Source: Nautilus pompilius | Taxonomy: Eukaryota > Mollusca > Cephalopoda > Nautilida > Nautilidae | DNA: 64,000 bases | Reading direction: 5' to 3' | NCBI GenBank assembly: GCA_018389105.1 | Contig: JACATO010000304.1 | Location: 1,736,001-1,800,000, forward strand | Part shown: piece by piece, positions 11,481 to 23,344 of the stretch | Layout: each line of letters begins with the position of its first letter | Numbering within the stretch: position 1 is the first letter of the stretch | Notes under the pieces: model-generated | The model's input: only the letters and a program-made list of their open reading frames with translations | Database searches by the model: none | Told to the model about the DNA's origin: nothing | Translations under genes and position numbers: made by a program

Positions 11481-14057
11481 TAGAGAGAACAGAAATAGAA
11501 GCGATCTGATAATCGTATTATTAAAGAATTTATCCGACACTGAAGCTTAAAGCAGCACTCCGACTTCCCTTTGTTTTTGAGTTTGACTGTTTATTCACGG
11601 TGTTGACAATCGATATAGGCAGTGCTGTTTTGAAGAAGGTACACCATGAAAATAGATTTCCAACTGTACAGTATGCTACGAAATAGGACGAAATTATCCA
11701 ATGTGGCGCCAATACAATCTACAAGTCAAAATAACAACATTCGGTCAGAGCTGAATCATTCCTCATGAACATCGATATTAGTAATAATAATTTCCTGGCT
11801 TTAGTTTGTGATCGTTCTTGACTTATAGGCAGTTTTCTTGTTCACAGGATATTACATAGCTTCTCCGGACGTTTCTAGAAGACTTCTAGGTTAGTCCAGG
11901 AAATAGACTTCTTTGAGCCTCGACGAAAGTCGTGAGTGCTATGAAATTGAGTTTTCACGTAAAGCAGTTGACACTGGAAAGTCTCCGGCACAGGATCAAC
12001 ACTAGACCGAGCGACATAACCAGATCGGAGGCGATAATTCAATTGGTACTTTCTGTAAACACCTTAAGCCATTTGTCATTTTTTTCCAATGTACGGCGAA
12101 GGAGATAGGAGAATCATTCTCTAAAGATTTTTCTTATTTGGCAAACACATGTCGATGTCTCAGTCTTTCAGCATTAAATGTTGATTTCATGTAGTTTTCC
12201 TGCTCGCTCGGTCGCTGAAACAGACAACCATCTTCAGCTGATCAAATCGATGGCTGCACCTTTACTGTTACCCGCCTGCAGTTCCTTTTATCACGAAGGA
12301 ACTGTAAGGAATTTTAAACGAGTCAGACCGAGCAACACGGATGCTCGAACAGCGATTTATGCAGTAAAATACCAAACGATCGTTGTTTATTTAGAGGTTG
12401 GGGAGGTAAACTTCTCTGACACTGCGTTGTGGGATTGTTTCCCTGATTACCCGCTGTGTTTGTGGTCAGACTGCCAGCCTTTAAAGCCAGAAGCCAGGAA
12501 GCAGCGCGAAGCTGTAGGGTAATTTAAACTGCTGGTTATTTTCCGTACAGGTGGGTATCTAAATTAGGAAACACTTTCTATTATTGTTGTACATGATGCT
12601 AAACCAAATCATTACTAAAGCGTTCATTTACTTTGTAATTCTTGGAGACATTGTTTATTATAGACAAAAAGTCATAGTTACTGAATCACCCGAAGAACCG
12701 GATAATAGCATCTTTACCTTACATGTCTTTCACTGTTTCTCGTATTTAATATCCATTTAATTTTTCTCTTAAACTTTGTTATTGGCTAATTTTTTTTCTC
12801 CCTTTTCTTAAAAATTTCACATGAAGCAGAGAGTGGAAAATCTCGCGGTTGGTCCACAGATCCCTCGGCGCTCGAAGACTCTGAGCTGAGCTTTCAGATT
12901 GGCCGCTTTGAAGCAACGTCACGATCGTCAGCGCTCTCGCCGGCCCGGATTCGAGAGAATCGTTTTCTTCCAAACATCAAACGAACGTCTTGTTTATTCT
13001 CAGTCGTCTCCATTTCTCTACTTATCCAGCAGATTTTTCTCCGGTGAAGGGAGGCCCGTAAACAAGGCTGATCTGAAGCAGCTCGAGCAAAGGATGGCGG
13101 AAGACATATTCATCCCAGCAGCTGTATCTTGTCGCTCTTGTAAACTATAAGGTTGCGTTTGGATATTTCGTTTATCCTACATTTTCTCTTCTTTTACTTG
13201 AATTTTATTCATTACTATATTCTTTAAAAGGAGAAACAAACAAACCCTAGATGTTTAGTGAGGGAGGGAACAAATATGTGACATCGGAAAGTATGGTCGT
13301 CCTAACAGGAAAATCCACAAGAGTTCTTTTGATTAGAGAGAAGAAAGAAACAGAGGGAGAGGGCGTGACCGATCCAACACAGCAAATTTAAATATAACTT
13401 TACTGTGTTCTTCTAACCCGATTCCTTTCCGAAATTAATTATTGTTAAAGTCATTATTTTCAAACTTTAACAGCAAGTCGTCTTAGTTAATGCTCAAGTC
13501 TCGCAGTATTAAACACATTTTTTGTTGTTATTTTGAGTATTTCTTACTAAAACTACGCCGGCAGAATTTATTAACATGCAAGAACATTATTAATATAGAC
13601 ACAATACTAATAAATTAATTAAACTTACTCACAAATAAGTGAATCACACACACATTTAACTGGTCTGTAAGAAATAAAAACACGACTCTAAATTGAAAAA
13701 AAACAAACAACACTAAACACAGTGGAGAATTTCCATCTGAGTTTATTTCTCAATGAAGACATCCAGATGCGGTGGTTTGATTATCATCAAAAGAAACTAC
13801 TTTTTTTTCTTTGTACCCTGATAAGTTTTCAGAAATAAATGACATCCGGAAAAGTTACTTGATCTTAAATTATGGCCGATGGATGTCCTCATATCGGTTA
13901 CCGATTTTATCCCGTCTTCGCTAACGCGAAAGATCATAATAAAGCTAAAGGAAATTTTGAAATGTAATAGGAAAACTAACTTTGGAATGTAGATAAATAA
14001 TAGTCTAGATATTTGATATGTATTAATCAGATCACTTCCTTCTTGGCTGAACTTTCA
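11481..14057. other. Unassigned stretch with GC-richer patch
   Basis: No gene recognised. An ATG-initiated 114-codon frame lies at 12178-12522 on the plus strand; I cannot identify it and it may be chance. A GC-richer patch at about 12840-13100 carries a reverse CCAAT (ATTGGCCGC) near 12898, which could belong to a promoter. Confidence 0.35.
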
Positions 14058-14267
14058 TTACACGTCAAGTAAGCTCAGCTGCTCTTTAGTCGAGCGAATG
14101 GGAAAGATACCTGAGTAGATGAGCCAAGCCCATTTCTGCAGATACCCTTCGCAGAGCGAAAGAATCCTTCTGCATGGGTTTATCATCTCCAAACCGGATC
14201 GCCACGGTTCCAGTAGATCTCGAACCAGAGCAGTCAGGCACGAGAGGATGGTGCGAAGACTATGCAT
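14058..14267 (-). CDS. Possible coding exon, unrecognised
   Basis: A minus-strand frame of 69 codons begins at ATG 14267 (MHSLRTILSCLTALVRDL). It contains a potential splice donor (CTCAG then GTATCT) near 14113, so the coding part could end there. The peptide has mixed hydrophobic and charged composition with several Cys and Trp. It lies downstream, on the same strand, of the possible promoter and first exon at 14410-14713. No family is recognised, and the link between the two is inference. Confidence 0.25.
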   Translation of the reverse strand: MHSLRTILSCLTALVRDLLEPWRSGLEMINPCRRILSLCEGYLQKWAWLIYSGIFPIRSTKEQLSLLDV

Positions 14268-14361
14268 CCTTTTATTAACTTACTACATTGGCGTGCCCCG
14301 CTATTAGTACATCGGTACTCTCAGCTGCTCGGAGCGCACAGCTGTAGCCAGGGATTTCGTG

Positions 14362-14384
14362 CAGACAGACAGACAGACAGACAA
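14362..14384. repeat. GACA tetranucleotide microsatellite
   Basis: Five to six GACA units in tandem. Confidence 0.95.
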
Positions 14385-14409
14385 GCAACCTTTTAAAGCA
14401 TTCACTTAC

Positions 14410-14690
14410 CACAAAGCAAATCAGCCTTCTCCTCCTCCTCAACAACAACAACAACAACAACAAAATGCTGCTGGCGCTGGGCTTATCGAGTAGTCTTGCG
14501 CAGAACAAACCGAGAAAAGAACCTGTTTCGAATTAAGCCTCCACCCAAGTCTGAAAATGCGTTTTGGAACCTGCGGTAGAACCTTTTCACTGTTCTAGAT
14601 CTACAGAGAAAAGCGCTGGCAAGGTTCCTTCCAGTAACTGTAAACACGAAACTACTCCGCTGATTGTCTTCACACTCACTCACTGCTACT
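14410..14690 (-). other. Possible 5' exon on the minus strand
   Basis: Minus-strand segment starting about 25 bp below a TATATTAA box and ending at a strong splice donor (TTTGTG then GTAAGTGAA, intron from 14409). It contains a GTT trinucleotide run and GAG repeats. A long open frame crosses it (about 14483-14683) but its start is TTG rather than ATG, so it may be a leader exon. Neither a protein family nor transcription evidence is available. Confidence 0.25.
14440..14463. repeat. CAA trinucleotide microsatellite
   Basis: Seven to eight CAA units in tandem next to CTC repeats at 14430-14440. Confidence 0.95.
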
Positions 14691-14705
14691 GGACTTTATC
14701 CGACG

Positions 14706-14713
14706 TTAATATA
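14706..14713 (-). promoter_or_regulatory. Possible TATA box
   Basis: TATATTAA on the minus strand, in an otherwise GC-richer context (GAGCGC before it). It lies about 25-35 bp upstream of CCAGTAGCAGTGAGTG, a plausible initiator region, and upstream of the possible exon ending at 14410. Confidence 0.25.
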
Positions 14714-15708
14714 GCGCTCACGCTGCGTAACACCTGAAATAGATTAGTTTCATGCAGGTGACTACAGCACAAAACAGAAGCTTTAAAATTTCCTTATACA
14801 TGGAATTGTTACATATAAGGTCTCAGAATTATCTTTTGTGGTCTAATAATTTTGCCAACCACTGTACAAAGTGCTAAGAATTAAGGAGAAATAAGTCGAT
14901 TTGACCAAGAAACATCCGCACTTCCGGAAATTTATTCTGTTAGGAAAAAATAGGCCGAAGCAAAATGTGTTCTTACTGACAGGTACAAATGTCATTGAAT
15001 CTAGAATCTAACAGCAAAACACAACAACAAATTTTATTATTTATAGTTGTCAAACATTACAGCCAAATAAAATGTTTATTTAAATATTTAAAAACCCAGA
15101 ACTTTAGAATTAGATAAAAATGCTGAGCCCATTCGAAACTTGGGTAAGGCTGAAAATTGTTGACTTCCGTCGAATGACAAACAAGATACACCACTCCATT
15201 GATTTACACTGGGTTGCCTTCCTATAAAACAGCATGCATATCAATTTTGTGTATTTCAGACCTACTATTACACAGTAACAGGGAGTTACATTCCACACTG
15301 TTAAATAATTTGAGTATTTCAAGTCTTCATAAGAAGAAAATCATGATCATGCTACCCCCAATGGCTTTGGTGGTCAAGCAGACTTTAGACACATCATCCC
15401 AGCCAGCCTGCTGTGCTGATACTGGAGCTACAACACTATACAATAGAAACACAGTTTTTCTTTTCTCATTCTAATCCTGTACAATAACTAGATGACTAAA
15501 AACTACATCAACAGTAAAGGCTGACAGATAAACATTTCATTGTTTGTATCCTTTATTTATTAAGAAAAGTTTAAAAGAAATAAATTTACACATAAAACCG
15601 TTATCCACAAAGTGACATTATCAAAAGGATAACATCATTTAGCTAATAAACCAATTAATAAAATAATGAACATGAGAAATCGATCCTTTAGATAAAAGAA
15701 CGCAATGG
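14714..15708. other. Unassigned stretch
   Basis: AT-rich DNA. The right part (from about 15540) may include the 3' flank of the Tigger element, but I cannot see its terminal repeat. Confidence 0.35.
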
Positions 15709-17070
15709 TCAATTCTGAGACAAAGATGCAGTGTCATGAAGGTCATCCGTAAGGTCCACAGGGCTGGTGGAGGTGGTGATGGAGACACTCTGAGCTAGAG
15801 TGGTCTTAAAAAATTGCATAAAGTAGACAGCCTCAACAAATGTTGTTTCCCTTTGTGCTGTTTCTCGTAGGTTGCCAAGTTACTTGTTAAATTTCTCCCA
15901 AACTGTAAACTTCGCACCGTCTCTGGGTCCATGTCTACTGCTTCCTGGGCTAGCTGGTCAGTGAGTTTTAAGAAGTTTGCAGGCCTCTTAGCGCACAATT
16001 GACGTGGTGTACCACAGCTCCTTCCTCTTCTGCTGGTTTTGTCATGTCCAGCAAGTCCTCAATAAAAAGTTCCTCTTGATGGGAATCAAGCAGATATATG
16101 ATATTGTCATTGTTCAAGTCTTCAAAGCCAACAGATTTTCCAAGTTGAACAACTTCTGCAACAATTGCAGGAAGACTTTCAAAACTCCTAAAATTGTGTA
16201 CACATTCCTTCCATAAACATTTCCATACACTATTCATGGTTGTGTTCTTGATTTCACTCCATGCACTCTTGATGTTATTTATTGTGTGAAGGATGTTGTA
16301 TTGTTACCATAAGTCACAAACTGATGGCTTTTCAGGTCTGTCAGTAGCACCTAGAAGTTGTAATGTCAGATAATACATCTTGAAACTGGCTATAACTCCC
16401 TGATCCATGAGTTGGATTAGAAACGTGGTGTTGGGTGGCAGAAAAATCACTTTTACATCAGGGTATAGATCATTGAGATGCACAAGATGTCCTGGTACAT
16501 TGTCAAGGATGACATTGCTATGTTTTTCTCCTGATAGTATCGCTTAACCTCAATACAGAAGCAATTCAGAAACCAGTCCTATGTGATACAATGTTTGCCT
16601 GCCAATGAAATAGTAGGGTCTTGCCTTTCATGGTCCAGCATTACCACACAGTAGGATTGTTAGTCTATCTTTAGAAAAACAGGGGATGTCCCTTCTTATT
16701 TTGATATGTTTGTCCTGTATGGCATCCTTTTCAAAAATAAACTTGTTTCATCTTCAATAAACACTCGCTGCAAGTAGCCACCTGCCACTATAATAGATTT
16801 TAACTCGTCAGAAAAATTCTCACCAGCTATAAGGTCTGTACTGACAGATTCACCAGTAAATTTTACGTTGCGCAGGTTACGCCATTTTCAGAAGTTATCA
16901 AACCAACCTTTGCTTGCCAAAAAAGACTCAGTTGATGTTCCTCCTCTTTCTTGAAGTTTACTGTAGAACTTGATGACTTCTGCAAAGATGACTAGAGAAT
17001 TTAAGCCTATCTTCTTCTGGCTTTATTCCTCCATCCATATGGCCAACATTTTCTCCATTTCCTGATGTTA
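15709..17070 (-). pseudogene. Tigger (pogo superfamily) transposase relic, TIGD1-like
   Basis: The minus strand encodes most of a Tigger transposase. From high to low coordinate: EMEKMLAIWMEE near 17040-17070, then a stop; ASKGWFDNF and LRNVKFTGESVSTD (end of the CENPB-type DNA-binding region, near 16860-16930); FIEDETSLFF with the first catalytic Asp (near 16745); DRLTILLCGNAGP (near 16640-16670); ILDNVPGHLVHLNDLYPDV and FLPPNTTFLIQLMDQGVIAS (second and third catalytic region, near 16400-16520); the C-terminal helical region NSVWKCLWKECVHNF (near 16190-16235). It ends ITTSTSPVDLTDDLHDTA before TGA at 15709-15711. The first helix-turn-helix is missing, and there are in-frame stops and at least one frameshift near 16530. 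It is inactive. The best match by eye is vertebrate TIGD1. Confidence 0.88.
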
Positions 17071-17299
17071 TCCTTGCTGATAATGATGTCGATTGGGAAA
17101 CAGAATCATTTATCTATGTAGAATCCCTCTTGATTGTACATACCAATGACTCAATGAGGTTGAACATACGACCAAACTGTTTAAAGATAACAGTGGAAAA
17201 AAATACAGATAGTTTTGGTAATATTATCGTTTCTTGCTTATTAAATATTGTTGATAGATGTTAATTATGCGAACAGGTTAAAGACATCCATCATACAGT

Positions 17300-17385
17300 A
17301 CAAAATTTTTTTTATTATTATGGTATGCGAAACGTTTGCGGAGATAGACGGACCGTATCCACCTTCATCAGTCGCCGTTGAACTT
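17300..17385 (-). repeat. Possible Penelope-like element tail
   Basis: On the minus strand, CTGATGAAGGTGGATACGG is followed by GCAAACGTTTCGCATACC and then an A/T-rich run. A CTGATGA box near a GAAACGT box is reminiscent of Penelope-like retroelement ends as I remember them. The palindromic AAACGTTT makes the orientation uncertain. Low confidence. Confidence 0.25.
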
Positions 17386-18300
17386 AGCTGGTAGGAGGAT
17401 GAAGTGGCACATCTTCAAACCGAACTGGGCATAAGAGATTTTTGATGTAAAAGTATAACTTCAAATTCGTGTATACTAAGGACTTTTAGAAAATGTTAAT
17501 GAACCAATGCTGGAGGAAGAACCTTTTAAATATTCTACTGGAATCTAATGCTTAATTTCAGTGTCTATATTATTAACTAGAAATAATAAGTACGCATAAG
17601 AAATAATTAATTTAGTATCTTCATATCGATATATTAAAGACTGCCATCTTATGTCTTTAAGTTTTCCTGAAGTGGAGGTAAAAATAGTGTTAAACTTGCT
17701 TGTGGTCACATCAGGTGCTCCTACGTTGATAAAAAGCATCATAAGGCCAAATTTATCAAAATTTCCTTGAAATGAGAAAAAAGGATAGAACGATTAGCGA
17801 TCAGTACTCTCACGACCGCAAAAGTAGCGCGCCATCTTGCACAACTATGACGCAAAGAAAACGTCTGCTGTACTCTGGAAAATTGTGACGGAATAGATTT
17901 TGTCGAAGCGCAAACACGTTAGGGATGTATTTAAAGTTCAGATTCGTTAATATATTAAAATAACAATGGAGATAATTTGTTACAAGCGGGATTATGTTGC
18001 TATGGATCACTGGTGCGTGTATTCCTTCATTACCTTTATCCAGGTTGAGCAGGCGAGTTAAATGATCGATATGCTTAATACAAGTTGCTAACGTCAGCGG
18101 ATCCGGTTCGGTATGGGGCGAGAAACAGGTCGAACGCTGGATATTGGGGAGGTATGTCGTCTGTTCGTCTGCTGGTAATTTGGCTGGGATCTACGAACGG
18201 CACAGACACTGTGTTCTCAGGTGGAAAACCAGCAGGACTGTACGTCATTGCTCGCCCTTTATTTCGGCTTCGCTCCGTTAATTCTGATTATGGCAATGGT
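17386..18300. other. Unassigned stretch
   Basis: No gene recognised. Composition becomes more GC-rich toward 18085-18290 just before the CT array. Confidence 0.4.
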
Positions 18301-18751
18301 CTATCTCTCTCTCTCTCTTCTCTCTCCTCCATCTCTTATCTAATCTCCATCTCTCGCCATCTCTCAAGAGCTCTCTTCTCTCTATTAGACATTCTCATAT
18401 ATTATCCAGATCTCCATTTATCTTCTCTCTCCATCTCTTTCCTCTCATATCTTTTGGAATGAAGGTCAAGTACTCTCCTATCTTTATCCCTCTCCATCTC
18501 TCTCTATCTTATCTCGCCCCATCTCTCTCTGATCGCTCTCTAGCTCTCTCCAGTCTCTCTCTCTCTAGTCTCTCTCTCTCTCGCATCTATCTCTCTCTCT
18601 CTCTCTCCATCTCTCTCTCTCTCTCTCTCTCGTCTCTCTTCTCTCTCTCTCTCTCTCTCCCCCTCCACTCTCTGTAATTGACGTCAAGTCTCTCTCTCTC
18701 TCTCTCCATCTCTCTCTCGCCTCATCTCTCTATCTCTCTCTCTCTCTCTCA
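18301..18751. repeat. CT-rich tandem array
   Basis: About 450 bp of CT-rich repeats with CCATCTCT, ATCT and GTCT variants. One perfect TGACGTCA lies at about 18679 inside it, the same combination that dominates the array at 51418-52385. Long Ser-Leu open frames across it are repeat artefacts. Confidence 0.9.
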
Positions 18752-19096
18752 GGAATTGCCTAATCGTTCGGTCTAATCGGTCTCGGTTGTATTGGGCATT
18801 TTTCTCGACGCCTTTAACGACCGCTAGGCCACGATCTCATGAAGGAAACTATGAAATTTGCGATTAAACCTCGAACTGTTCTCTATTTTATTTTTCGAAA
18901 GAGTTATGGCCCTTTTTGTTGTGAGATAATTCTACGCAAGTGGTTCGCATGCAACCTGCATTTAGATTGGTTTCTATCTAAAATTGATTTTTAGAGCCCC
19001 CACCCGTGCCCAGGAAACTCGGTCCGGTCACCGAGGCTGATTCCCCACACCTGCCGATATTCTTATACTTCGACAGTCAGAACAGGGACAGGAAAA

Positions 19097-19163
19097 ATGA
19101 GACGGCGTCTTTCGCTGGTCATTCTTATCCTAATAACTTCAAAACCTACAGCTGAAAACGAAG
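19097..19163 (+). CDS. Possible signal-peptide exon, 22 codons plus 1 nt
   Basis: ATG at 19097 opens MRRRLSLVILILITSKPT, then AENE, followed at once by a good splice donor (GAAG then GTAAAT at 19164). The peptide has a positively charged start (RRR), a hydrophobic core (LSLVILILIT) and a small-residue cleavage zone before AEN, the layout of a secretory signal peptide. The exon would end in phase 1, usual after signal-peptide exons of secreted and surface proteins. Upstream lies a GC-richer leader (18990-19090). The mature protein is unknown because no following exon was identified. The frame continues only a few codons past the donor. Confidence 0.4.
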
Positions 19164-19611
19164 GTAAATCTATTATTTAACCAGTTAAAAAATAATAAAA
19201 CATCCATTTTAGCAACAGCGCCGAATGAATGGGATTAAAGAGCTCGTCCAGCAGGTTTGTATGAGGATTCCAGTATCCACAGCATCCTGCTGAGCCAAAT
19301 GATTAGAGGACGAGGTGCGTAAAGACGCCTTAAGCAGGTGAGGAATCTACAACCTAATGCTCTTTGAATAAACATTTCCCGATGTGATGACCATAAACAG
19401 TGAAACAGCAAATTAGGTTTAAAGACATTTGCTGAGGTAGAAATACAATACCATTTTAGCTGCATCCCATTTAATTCAGAACATTATTTTTTTACCAAGT
19501 GAACAATGAAAAGGAAACGTTTCCCTATACGTGACATGTTTAATGACTTCTTTGTCTTTTGGATGTTTACCTGGAACCACCTTTTGGGCATTATTTGGAT
19601 AGAATAAGAAA

Positions 19612-19680
19612 CGAGAGAGAGAGAGAGAGGAGAGAGAGAGATGACGGTCAGTAGAGATAGATGGAGAGATGGAGAGAGAA
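19612..19680. repeat. GA-rich microsatellite
   Basis: GAGAGA dinucleotides with interruptions, including GATGGAGA variants. Confidence 0.85.
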
Positions 19681-20835
19681 AGGCATTTATTATTAGTCTA
19701 GTCTACTTCTACAAGAACCGAATGGCATCATTCATTTTGGTTCTCATTCCCAGAACTCGCTATTTCCGTTTATAAACAGAAAAGTGTAATGTGTCTTCGC
19801 AGTCAGATGGAATTAATTCTTTGGCAATCATTATATTTCTCAAGTAATTGTTTTCCTATTTTCATTGGAATTGTATGAAAGATAAATTGCTAATGAAAAA
19901 ACTGAGAAAAAACAAAAGTATTACAATAACAAAACTAGCAAAAGCGATAATTAAAAACGTAGCTTGAAAATATCTTGTTAGTAACGATTTTGATAGGTTG
20001 GCAAGGAAGCTGATAACAAGATGATAAACATACGAAGTGATCATAATGTATTATTTAATTGGATCTTGCAAATGGCAAACGAAAATTTACGGTGCAATAC
20101 TTCCGGTGCGTTAATCTTTATCACAATGCTACATATTACAACGATAAATTAGGTATATGTAGACGACATAAAGGATTGAGAAGTAATTGCTACAAATTTA
20201 TTTAAATCTCCGGCGCAATATCGTGCTAGTGAGAGAAAACATGATTTTGGGGAATGGTGAACCGATTAGGGTGAGAAACTGATTTAGAAATCGTTGGCCG
20301 GACCATTTCTGGAAAATAGAAAAGAGTCCCAGAGTCGTCGGTGTACTAGAGGTGTAGATAGTCTAGAGAAGGCACAGGGATAATAATAGTTGCTATGAAT
20401 AGTTAGAGTAAACAAGAGTGTCTTAAAGTAAAAAGCCTGAAGCATCACTAACTTCCGGGTGTGGGGAGAGACCAGCTGCCCTCGTGTTCTATTCCCTTAA
20501 GGAGACCAGGGTTTTAAAAAATCGAAAATCTATTAGATGCAGGGAAAATTTCTGTCAGCCATCGTGCTGTGCTTTTGTGCGATCTCTTATTTTATTTAAC
20601 GCATTTTAATGAAATTCTATCATCTAAAAATAAAGAGCACTAACTTTCATTTTTAACACTATACATTCACGCGATGGGGTAGAATGAGTTATCGTAGAAC
20701 TTATGGTTTTTATCACGAAATGTTCGTTTATAGTCGACGGGAGATAATTAATTTCGGTGACTGTCTGAAAGAACGCTAGCGATGTGCTACAGTCGGACGA
20801 TACTTTCTTCTTTTACCTGCAGTAGTTACTGATGG
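19681..20835. other. Unassigned stretch
   Basis: AT-rich DNA with no gene or element recognised. Confidence 0.4.
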
Positions 20836-20865
20836 ATAATAATAATAATAATTAATACTAATAAT

Positions 20866-20943
<78 letters not shown>
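20836..20943. repeat. AAT trinucleotide microsatellite
   Basis: About 108 bp of AAT units, slightly interrupted in the first 30 bp. It reads as an Ile run on the minus strand, which is an artefact. Confidence 0.97.
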
Positions 20944-20947
<4 letters not shown>

Positions 20948-21849
20948 AATATCAAATTAATTATGTACATATATACATATATAATGAAATTACAATTGTG
21001 AACATGAAGAATGTAGAGGAATGTATTTTTTAGGTTGATTTATTATTGATGGATAATAAGGCAAATACATACATTAAAGTAATACTGTTATTTTGAGGCG
21101 CTGAATATGATTTTAGAACGGTAATGGGTTAAATTACAGTACCTATTTAAGGTGACACGATGAGAGCTTCTCGCAGACCTCAATTAGCGGGTGTTGAAAT
21201 CTCTCGTCGTTTTTTTTTATTATTGCATTCAGCTCTTTAAATAAATCCGAATAAAATCGAATGTCTAAATACCAGAAACCAGCTGGAATAAATAATTAGT
21301 TTGTTGCCATGAGAGACCCAAGTTTTGACGTAAATGCAAGGTGCTCCAAATAAAAAAACAAAAACAAAGGTTGCGGTGGGCCCTGGCGAGCCAAAGAATC
21401 GAGCCCAGCCAGGTCTCGGCTAATGGCCGTCGGCAGAATTGAGGCTGATCAATGTTTTGAGATATGAGTTCGTCTGGGAGGCTGGGGCTACTGCTGACCC
21501 GACAAAATCAAGTCTCATTTGAAGCGTCAAAAAAAAAAATAGAAAGAGCACATTTAGAAAAATCTAGATGTCCACTGGAATTGGCTGAAATTCGAATGTC
21601 AAAATAGTGGGTAAAGATTAAATATAGAATCATCGGTGGGAAGAATTCGGTGTTTAGGGTCCAATGTTGGAGCTGAACAGCGAAAAGTCTCTTGTGATCT
21701 TTTGGAAGCTGGGACAGCACAGAAAGCCTTATTTTGAAGAAAAAGTAAAGCAAAATTTAAAAAAAATTAATAAAGCTAATTATTCAAGCCTAATTACAGA
21801 AAATCAACATAATAATTAGTTTAATTGTTATCTAAACTAATTAACTATA
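20944..21849. other. Unassigned stretch with a possible SINE-like patch
   Basis: AT-rich except about 21370-21490. On the minus strand that patch contains GGGCTCGATTCTTTGG, loosely like a polymerase III B box. No A box at the right distance was found. Confidence 0.3.
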
Positions 21850-22930
21850 TATACAGTACTGAAAATAGTTATGGAAAGACACACAAATAATAGATAATTT
21901 CAACTGAGAGACGTGTATGGTACATACGCATTACATTACATTATTATAGAAAATATACAAAAACATAATGAATACGTCGTACAGTACATTTGTGTTTGGT
22001 AGGTGAACTTTGCTTTATAATAAACCCTGAAATTTCTGTTTCATCTTTTCATACATGTTATCAAAGTATGAGTGCGGAAGGTTGTTCAAAATATTCAGTA
22101 GCACTTTCCACAATTCATCCAGGGTGTTTAATCACCATCTGACTATTTAAATAGCCATATAATTCCATATAGCTCCAGTGATGTTCCTATTAGGACTTTG
22201 CAGGCCAAGGTATCTTTGTGAGTGCTCCATCAGTCTCTTAACTTTCCAGATGTTTTTTTTGCCATAATGGCTGTATGCTTGAGGGTCATTTACATTTTGA
22301 AAGATGAAACCCCATCAAATGAGTTGTTTTGCTGAGGGAATGACACAATAGATAACTGCTTGTATCTGTAGGGAATCAGTACATCTTCGATTTTATGCAA
22401 ATCTTTGACAACTCTTGGTTAATATGCAGCTTCACACTCATATTGATCTACCGTCACGCCTTACTGTAACTGTTGTATATCGAATGTCATCACTCACCAG
22501 TCCTACAAAACAGTTCAGACTTGGACCCATATGTAAAGAGAACCTTTCCTAGGTTTGGTTATTCTAATGTCTCATTTCTGGTGTCCATATCATTCTTGCA
22601 GTTGGTTTGTTCTGTTAGCAAATGTTTTCGAACAGCTACACGTCCACTGAGACCACTTCACACTAATGTATATCTTACTGTTGAAGTTAACTCCCATAAC
22701 TGCAGCTAGGTTATTCGCAAGATTTCTACTGATTTTCCGTCTGTCTCTTAAAGAAGAAACGCTGAGGTACTTAACATCAATTTTGGAGAGTTTGGGCTTT
22801 CTTCCTCAACCGCATCTATTTTCAACAGGACCGGTTTTATATATTCTGAGGGTCCTTCGAAGCGTAAGAGATAAGGTGCACCAGATCAGAATAGAATTGG
22901 CCATCCAGACCAATGGGTAATTAGGGGAGA
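21850..22930 (-). pseudogene. Tc1-like transposase relic, family A copy 1
   Basis: Minus-strand pieces include LRDRRKISRNLANN and AAVMGVNFNSK (second helix-turn-helix, near 22665-22750), CSCSKTFANRTNQL (near 22590-22630), KRLMEHSQRYLGLQSPNRNI (catalytic-core and SPDLNP region, near 22180-22240) and LDELWKVLLNILNNLPHSYF (C-terminus, near 22070-22130). Many stops and frameshifts interrupt it. The same segments occur in the same order at 56280-57305, so the two are copies of one family. A TACAGTACTG-type sequence at about 21853 may be the left end; the right end was not placed. Confidence 0.75.
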
Positions 22931-23344
22931 CTACTCCACGCGCGAAATTAAGGGAGGGGGAAAAGTTTTGTTTCTCGGTCTAACAAACTGATTCTCATCT
23001 GAGTCAGATCATATCGCAACAGTACGCAGTAGCTGGATCGGACAATGGCTGTCATAGACCGCCTTTAGACTTATTCTGACCGTTTTTCGAATTCCTGCCG
23101 CAGCAATATCAGGTTCTTTGATTTCCGATAAGAAATGTCATTGAAATCTTACGTTTCTTCCTCCTTACCGTCTGTTCCTCTTCCATACTAAAATAAAACA
23201 AATTATTTTTTACCATTCTGTCTTCTCTTCCATACATGTGCGTAATAAATCTAAATTCTAGTAAAACAAAGCCAAAGTGAAAAAAAGTTTTAGAAAAGCA
23301 AATAAACAGACTTAGGGCTGATGTCTGGCAAGAGCCTCGAGTAA

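Noticed and set aside
18085..18677. Plus-strand Ser/Leu-rich frames of 125 and 72 codons
   Set aside because: Produced by the CT array.
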